Below the pieces are notes generated by a model that saw only the letters and a program-made list of their open reading frames with translations, searched no databases and was not told the DNA's origin. The translations under genes were made by a program, and so were the position numbers. A stretch of 11,883 nucleotides of DNA from contig JBHJHK010000192.1 in the NCBI GenBank assembly GCA_050330975.1, positions 1 to 11,883 of the forward strand, read 5' to 3'. Position 1 is the stretch's first letter. Every line of letters begins with the position of its first letter. The DNA comes from JBHJHK01 sp050330975 (lineage in GTDB: Bacteria; Pseudomonadota; Gammaproteobacteria; Competibacterales; Competibacteraceae). Positions 8,120 to 11,883 of the stretch are shown here, one piece after another.

Positions 8120-8655
8120 GCCCTGGAGAAGTAGGCCGTGAGTTGGAGGGGGGCCGGCAAGTCGTCGGTGTCGAGACGCGCCCGCAACCGCCCGTAATAG
8201 TTTTGGGAGGTGACCAGCAAGGCGGTATCCACCAGGGGAAAATTGCGGATATGGCCCATATAGGTCAAGGCGGTGGACAAATCGTCAAAACCCCGCCGTC
8301 CCAGGTTGGGGTTAGTCACCTGAAATTTATCTAACAACGTATGGTATTCCAAGTGCAAGGGCAATTGAACCCGGGCCACGGGGTCGTCCCACAGCCAGCG
8401 GCGGCGGCGGCGCACCTCCATTTCCAACACCACCGTCAACCCCAAGCCGCTCTCCAGGGCCTCGAGGACCTCGGGGCTAAAGCGATAGTCGATCCTGGCG
8501 CTCAACAGGTAGGTTTGACCCACCTGTTGGGTGTGGGCACTCACCACGGTAAAACCCGCCCCGAAGGCCCAAGGCCCCCCCAAAAGCCCCAAGATCAGCA
8601 ACAGCCAGCCCAACAGCGGCGATGAGCGGCCCAGGCGGGTTCCGTGGTCCTTCAC
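8080..8655 (-). CDS. DUF4390 family exported protein of unknown function
   Basis: A 191-residue protein recognised from its sequence and its place between rsmB and ntrY as DUF4390, a proteobacterial family without an established function. A short basic start (MKDHGTRLGR) and a hydrophobic stretch at about 13-32 look like a signal peptide or a single N-terminal anchor, so the body should face the periplasm. Characteristic stretches are RIDYRFSPEVLEALESGLGL (54-73), the basic run VRRRRRWLWDD (81-91), and a Trp/Tyr-rich C-terminus. The likely start is GTG at 8655, whose GTGA overlaps the rsmB stop; no in-frame ATG lies between the overlap and the signal segment. The gene overlaps ntrY by about 40 bases. 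Tight coupling suggests a role with NtrY at the membrane, but that is inference only. Confidence 0.85.
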   Translation of the reverse strand: MKDHGTRLGRSSPLLGWLLLILGLLGGPWAFGAGFTVVSAHTQQVGQTYLLSARIDYRFSPEVLEALESGLGLTVVLEMEVRRRRRWLWDDPVARVQLPLHLEYHTLLDKFQVTNPNLGRRGFDDLSTALTYMGHIRNFPLVDTALLVTSQNYYGRLRARLDTDDLPAPLQLTAYFSRAWQLTSQWYDWPL

Positions 8656-9953
8656 CGTCGCTGGCCGGGGCGGCCCAGACAGGTGTAGTAGAAGCCATCC
8701 TCCGCAGCTGTGGGCAGCAATTGGCGGCCGATACCACAGACGTGGCCCCAGGACACCGCCAGGGGGATGGGCACGGCCAGGGGCGTGCGGGCCAGAAAGT
8801 CCGCCACCACCCGCTGATTCTCGGCGTGAAACACCGAACAGGTGGCGTAGAGCAGCCGCCCCCCCGGCGCCAGCAGCGGCCACAGGCTGTCGAGGAGTGC
8901 CCCCTGGAGGACCGCCAGGGGGGGGATGTCCTGGGGAAGGCGCAACAGCTTGATGTCGGGGTGGCGGCGGATCACCCCACTGCCGGAACAGGGGGCGTCG
9001 AGGAGAATGCGGTCAAAGGAGCGGCCGTCCCACCACTGCCCGGGCTGGGTCGCGTCTCCTTGTACCGTGGTGGCAGTGAGCCCCAGGCGCTTCAAGTTGT
9101 CCTCCACCGCCGCCAGGCGCTCGGTGCTGACGTCCAGCGCCAAGAGGTCGACGTCGGGTTGGCACTCCAACAGATGGGCGGTCTTGCCCCCCGGGGCGGC
9201 GCAGGCGTCGAGGATCCGCTCCCCGGGCGCGCCATCCAGGAGCACCGCCGCCCGCTGGGCCCCGGCGTCTTGGACCGACACCAAGCCCTCGGCAAACCCC
9301 GGCAAGCGCTGGGCCTCTATGGGCTGGTCGAGGCGCAGGGCCGCGGGGCAGTGGGGCACGGGTTTGGCCGTGAGCCCCGCCGCCCCCAAGGCCGCGGCGT
9401 AGGCGGCCCGCTGGGTGCGGCGCACGTTGACCCGGAGGGTCATGGGGGGATGGCCGTTGTTGGCCGTGGCGATGTCCCGCCAGTGCTCGGGCCAATCGGT
9501 TTGCAGCTTTTCGAGCCACCACAAGGGGTGGGCAAAGGCGGCGGCGGGGTCTTGGTCGGCCTTGGCTTCCAGCTCCTGGCGGCGGCGCTGGAACTGGCGC
9601 AGCACTCCGTTGACCAGGCCCGCCGCCCAGGGCTTGCCCGCCGCCCGCGCCGCCTCCACGGTGGCCGACACGGCGGCGTAGGCGGGTATATCCCGCTGGG
9701 CCAACTGGTGGAGACCCACCCACAACAAGGCGCGAACCCGGTGCTCGCCGGGCTGCAGGGGGCGATTCAACAGCGCCTCGAGCCAGTGGTTCAACCGGGG
9801 CTGGAAGCGCAGGGTGCCGTAGCTCAACGCCTGGACCAAGGGGCGGTCTACGGGCTCGACGGCGGCCAGCACTGGCCCTAGGGCTGCCGTCAACGAGCGA
9901 CCTTGGCAGGCCACCTGGGCGACCGCCTCGGCCGCCGCCCACCGGGCGTTCAA
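8652..9953 (-). CDS. rsmB: 16S rRNA (cytosine-967-C5)-methyltransferase RsmB (Sun/Fmu)
   Basis: An S-adenosylmethionine-dependent enzyme that methylates C967 of 16S rRNA. With the TTG start proposed here it has 433 residues, close to the 429 of E. coli RsmB. The N-terminal NusB-like RNA-binding domain spans about 1-130, with ALSYGTLR at 42-49. The NOL1/NOP2/Sun methyltransferase domain follows, with SAM-binding DACAAPGGKTAHL at 249-261, motif IV LLDAPCSGSGVIRRHPD at 317-333 (Cys322), and motif VI LLYATCSVFHAENQRV at 367-382 with the catalytic Cys372. Both cysteines of the mechanism are present. The start chosen is a TTG overlapping the fmt stop (TTGA), preceded by GGGGGAA; an upstream ATG at 10031 would overlap fmt by 82 bases and add an arginine-rich extension not typical of the family. 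Confidence 0.95.
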   Translation of the reverse strand: MNARWAAAEAVAQVACQGRSLTAALGPVLAAVEPVDRPLVQALSYGTLRFQPRLNHWLEALLNRPLQPGEHRVRALLWVGLHQLAQRDIPAYAAVSATVEAARAAGKPWAAGLVNGVLRQFQRRRQELEAKADQDPAAAFAHPLWWLEKLQTDWPEHWRDIATANNGHPPMTLRVNVRRTQRAAYAAALGAAGLTAKPVPHCPAALRLDQPIEAQRLPGFAEGLVSVQDAGAQRAAVLLDGAPGERILDACAAPGGKTAHLLECQPDVDLLALDVSTERLAAVEDNLKRLGLTATTVQGDATQPGQWWDGRSFDRILLDAPCSGSGVIRRHPDIKLLRLPQDIPPLAVLQGALLDSLWPLLAPGGRLLYATCSVFHAENQRVVADFLARTPLAVPIPLAVSWGHVCGIGRQLLPTAAEDGFYYTCLGRPGQRR

Positions 9954-10912
9954 GGTTCCCCCAGGCGCTGACCGGCCAGGGAGCGGGCGTGGCTGGCCTC
10001 GGCGGCGGCGACGGGGCGCCGCCCGGGCCACTGGATGACCGACAACCGCAGCGCCCCCTCCCCCGCGGCCACCACAACGCCCCCCCCATCTTCTTGGATC
10101 ACCTGGCCAGGGGGGGCCCCGTGGGGGTCCAAGGCCGGCTCCACGGCGGCCTGCCAGACCCGCAGCACCTCGCCCTGAACCCGGGTCTGGGCCACGGGCC
10201 AGGGGTTAAAGGCCAGGATCTGGCGCTCCAGGGCTTTGGCCGATTGGCACCAGTCCAGATGGGCTTCGGCCTTGGTGAGCTTGGGGGCGTAGCAGGCGGC
10301 GGCGGCGTCTTGGGGCACCGGGGTGGTAGTCCCCGCCAACCAGCCGGGCAATTCCGCCATCAGCGCTTCCCCCCCCAGGGTGGCGAGGCGATCGTGGAGT
10401 TCGCCGCCGGTGGTGCCGGGGGGAATGGGCAGGGGATATTCCCCCAGCACCGGCCCCTCGTCGAGGCCCGGGGTCATGAGCATAATGCTCACTCCAGTGT
10501 GGGAATCCCCGGCCAACAACGCCCGCTGGATGGGGGCCGCTCCCCGCCAGCGGGGCAAGAGGGAGGCGTGGACGTTGATGCAGCCCCCCGGGGGAATGGC
10601 CAGTACCGCCTTGGGCAAAATCAAGCCGTAGGCCGCCACCACCATCACCTGGGGTGCCAGCGCCGCCAGTTGGGCACGGGCTTCGGGATCGCGCAAGGTG
10701 GCGGGCTGGTACACCGGGATGCCCGCCACTTGGGCCCGCTGCTTGACGGGGCTCGCCATGAGCCGCCGACCGCGGCCCGCCGGCCGGTCGGGCTGGGTGT
10801 AGACGCCCACCACGGCGTACTCGGCGTCGAGGAGGGCCTCTAGGGACGCCACGGCAAAGGCGGGGGTACCGGCGAATACCACCCGGGTCTTGCGAGGATC
10901 TACGGCCCTCAA
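9950..10912 (-). CDS. fmt: Methionyl-tRNA formyltransferase
   Basis: Transfers a formyl group from 10-formyltetrahydrofolate to initiator Met-tRNA, the step before translation initiation. From the TTG start it has 320 residues, against about 315 in E. coli. FAGTPAFA opens the hydrolase-like domain at residues 13-20. The active-site signature INVHASLLPRWRGAAPIQ (112-129) contributes Asn113 and His115, and GLDEGP (149-154) supplies the catalytic Asp151. The C-terminal OB-like tRNA-binding domain covers about 205-320. No ATG sits at the expected N-terminus. The only suitable start is a TTG that shares TTGA with the def stop and lies just after GGGAG sequences. The alternative ATG at 11029 would extend 117 bases into def and is unlikely. 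Located next to def, as in most Gammaproteobacteria. Confidence 0.95.
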   Translation of the reverse strand: MRAVDPRKTRVVFAGTPAFAVASLEALLDAEYAVVGVYTQPDRPAGRGRRLMASPVKQRAQVAGIPVYQPATLRDPEARAQLAALAPQVMVVAAYGLILPKAVLAIPPGGCINVHASLLPRWRGAAPIQRALLAGDSHTGVSIMLMTPGLDEGPVLGEYPLPIPPGTTGGELHDRLATLGGEALMAELPGWLAGTTTPVPQDAAAACYAPKLTKAEAHLDWCQSAKALERQILAFNPWPVAQTRVQGEVLRVWQAAVEPALDPHGAPPGQVIQEDGGGVVVAAGEGALRLSVIQWPGRRPVAAAEASHARSLAGQRLGEP

Positions 10913-11415
10913 CGCTCCCGCTCCCGGGCGCGCTTGTCGAACTTCTTGCGCAGCCTTTGCCGCTTGAGGGGGGAGAGGTAGTCGATGAACAACCGACCCT
11001 CCAGGTGGTCGACTTCGTGCTGGATACAAACCCCCAGCAAACCCTCGGCCTCCAACTCAAAGGGTTCCCCGCGGCGGTCTAGGGCCTTGACCTGAATCGC
11101 CGCGGCCCGGGACACGGTGTCGGTGATGCCGGGGATGGACAAACAACCCTCCTCGGACGGCACCTCGCCGTGGCGGGCGACGATCTCGGGGTTGATCAAC
11201 ACCAAGGGCTGGTCGTGGTGTTCCGAGATGTCCACCACGACCAAGTGCTTGGCCACGTCCACCTGGGGGGCGGCGAGGCCGATGCCGGGGGCAGCGTACA
11301 TGGTTTCGAACATGTCGTCGATCAGGGCCTGGAGGGCGGCGTCGATGGCCGCAACGGGCTCGGCGGGGCGCCGCAGGCGGGGGTCGGGAAAATGTAAAAT
11401 TTCGAGTTGTGCCAT
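10909..11415 (-). CDS. def: Peptide deformylase
   Basis: A metalloenzyme that removes the formyl group from nascent proteins; 168 residues, the family's normal length. All three signature motifs are present: GIGLAAPQ at 44-51, EGCLS at 89-93 with metal ligand Cys91, and QHEVDHLEG at 132-140 with ligands His133 and His137 and catalytic Glu134. The C-terminus ends in the usual basic tail (KKFDKRARERER). The start MAQLEILHFPDPRLR aligns with other deformylases, so the third ATG (11415) is chosen over in-frame ATGs at 11421 and 11442, which would add 2 or 9 residues. It is first in the minus-strand operon and is followed by fmt with a TTGA overlap. A long leader lies between its promoter and start. 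Confidence 0.96.
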   Translation of the reverse strand: MAQLEILHFPDPRLRRPAEPVAAIDAALQALIDDMFETMYAAPGIGLAAPQVDVAKHLVVVDISEHHDQPLVLINPEIVARHGEVPSEEGCLSIPGITDTVSRAAAIQVKALDRRGEPFELEAEGLLGVCIQHEVDHLEGRLFIDYLSPLKRQRLRKKFDKRARERER

Positions 11416-11455
11416 GACCATCTCGTCAGCGTGCGGTTTCAAGCCGTGAAATCAG

Positions 11456-11467
11456 TGGCAGATGGGC
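11456..11467. repeat. 12-base direct repeat, copy 1
   Basis: TGGCAGATGGGC on the plus strand, repeated exactly at 11590-11601. On the minus strand this copy lies about 40 bases before the def start codon and shares three bases with the hairpin at 11465-11488. Confidence 0.7.
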
Positions 11468-11488
11468 CACGGCGCCGCACCGTGGGCC
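11465..11488 (-). other. Stem-loop in the def leader
   Basis: In minus-strand RNA, GGCCCACGG pairs with CCGTGGCC around a 7-base loop, with one bulged G, giving an 8-base-pair GC-rich stem. It ends about 50 bases before the def start. No U-run follows, so it is not an ordinary intrinsic terminator. It could affect leader stability or def translation; no known riboswitch class was recognised. Confidence 0.5.
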
Positions 11489-11589
11489 GTCCCCACACCC
11501 CGGCGACCATCCCCATCCCAGGGGAAGAGACGCGGCGATATCAGGGACTTGGGCGGTTGTATCTCCCCTGGGCACCGAGCGCCCACGGC

Positions 11590-11601
11590 TGGCAGATGGG
11601 C
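11590..11601. repeat. 12-base direct repeat, copy 2
   Basis: Exact second copy of TGGCAGATGGGC, same orientation, 134 bases from the first. It lies immediately downstream of the predicted -10 box of the def promoter, about where transcription should start. Confidence 0.7.
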
Positions 11602-11604
11602 TTG

Positions 11605-11634
11605 GGTATCCCAGAACTTGCCCCGGGGTGTCAA
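11605..11634 (-). promoter_or_regulatory. Predicted promoter of the def-fmt-rsmB operon
   Basis: A perfect -35 box TTGACA (11634-11629) is followed after 18 bases by GATACC (11610-11605), preceded by TGG, an extended -10 element. The -10 hexamer itself is weak, three of six. Transcription would start near 11597, giving a leader of about 180 bases before def. It is the best promoter-like sequence in the window. Confidence 0.5.
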
Positions 11635-11702
11635 TGATCCAACGCGTATCACAAATCATACAAAAAAGGCCTCTACAGGGGCTACAGGCGCGTTTCACCC
11701 CT

Positions 11703-11729
11703 TTGCCTCCGGGGATTGGCGGTTATACT
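11703..11729 (+). promoter_or_regulatory. Candidate promoter of the right-edge gene
   Basis: TATACT (11724-11729) matches the -10 consensus in five of six positions. TTGCCT (11703-11708) is a partial -35 at a short 15-base spacing. It points away from def and would start transcription about 65-70 bases before the right-edge coding sequence. Confidence 0.35.
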
Positions 11730-11799
11730 ACGGCCCTGAGGGAGGTGGGTGACCCCTGTCGCTTTCCCCCTTGCCTCGCCCCGGACCGTTGTGCCCAGG

Positions 11800-11883
11800 A
11801 TGGAAATGATGATACCCACAGCGGGTATCCATACAATCATATGTGCGGCGGCTGCGGTCGCCCTACTCGCCGGGAGCCGCAGG
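11800..11883 (+). CDS. N-terminus of a probable exported protein (possibly the LysM-domain protein often found opposite def)
   Basis: Only 28 codons are inside the window. From ATG at 11800 they read MEMMIPTAGIHTI followed by an Ala/Val/Leu-rich core, ICAAAAVALLAGS, like a signal peptide. An AGGA at 11797-11800 suggests that translation may actually begin at the ATG at 11806 or 11809; a GTG at 11791 is also in frame. In many Gammaproteobacteria the gene divergent from def encodes a secreted LysM peptidoglycan-binding protein, followed by dprA. That identity is inferred only from gene order, since no domain is visible here. Confidence 0.55.
   Translation, partial: MEMMIPTAGIHTIICAAAAVALLAGSRR

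Larger units (their letters stand above)
11416..11799. other. Divergent intergenic region between def and the right-edge gene
   Basis: These 384 bases hold no gene I can support. They carry a minus-strand promoter for def, a plus-strand promoter candidate, a 12-base direct repeat, and one clear hairpin in the def leader. Between the two promoters is an AT-richer patch with an imperfect dyad, GTATCACAAATCATAC (11646-11661), and a near-tandem CTACAGG repeat around 11671-11687. A minus-strand frame across 11426-11698 shows no recognisable domain and overlaps the promoter, so I do not call it. Confidence 0.7.

Noticed and set aside
11658..11688. A hairpin-like GCC...GGC followed by TTTTTT on the minus strand, resembling a terminator.
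   Set aside because: The stem is only about five pairs with a mismatch, and it lies upstream of the def promoter, where no minus-strand gene ends within the window.
11426..11698. A 90-codon minus-strand frame upstream of def that could be a small gene or leader peptide.
   Set aside because: It spans the predicted promoter, has no clear ribosome binding site or domain, and looks like random high-GC translation. It was described only as part of the intergenic region.
1..11883. A previously undescribed multi-gene system such as defence, biosynthetic or mobile element.
   Set aside because: All complete genes belong to well-known families in a conserved gammaproteobacterial order. There are no transposases, integrases, terminal repeats or tRNA attachment sites. 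Only the truncated kinase at the left edge could belong to something less ordinary.

Overview
The window is a high-GC stretch of bacterial chromosome that looks gammaproteobacterial. The evidence is the gene order def-fmt-rsmB-DUF4390-ntrY-ntrX-trkA-trkH, with a divergent short exported protein upstream of def. That order is a familiar core-genome arrangement in Gammaproteobacteria such as the Chromatiales and Ectothiorhodospiraceae. The genus cannot be fixed from the sequence alone. There are no RNA genes, insertion sequences, phage genes or CRISPR arrays.

Layout. Nearly everything is on the minus strand and is read from right to left. At the right edge (11800-11883, plus strand) lies the N-terminus of a divergently transcribed protein with a signal-like segment. 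A 384-base intergenic region (11416-11799) carries a good minus-strand promoter, a weaker plus-strand promoter and a long structured leader for def. Then follow def (peptide deformylase), fmt (Met-tRNA formyltransferase), rsmB (16S rRNA m5C967 methyltransferase), a DUF4390 envelope protein, ntrY (membrane histidine kinase), ntrX (response regulator), trkA (RCK/NAD-binding K+ channel regulator) and trkH (K+ transporter membrane subunit). These eight genes are packed with overlaps or gaps of at most 18 bases and very probably form one operon. After a 153-base AT-richer gap comes the start of a transmembrane Ser/Thr protein kinase, which runs off the left edge of the window.

How the genes fit together. 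def and fmt are the two halves of the formyl-methionine cycle (formylation of initiator tRNA, deformylation of nascent protein), and rsmB modifies the ribosome. The second half is a sensory and ion-homeostasis block: NtrYX phosphorelay, then the Trk potassium uptake system. The DUF4390 protein lies between the two blocks and overlaps ntrY. The kinase downstream may or may not belong to the same regulatory group.

Notable details are non-AUG start codons with four-base stop/start overlaps at three successive junctions, an NtrX that lacks the sigma-54-contacting GAFTGA loop, a 17-residue tandem duplication and a G-quadruplex motif in the kinase tail, and a 12-base direct repeat plus hairpin in the def leader. 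I did not find a convincing novel multi-gene system; this is mostly a conserved housekeeping region.
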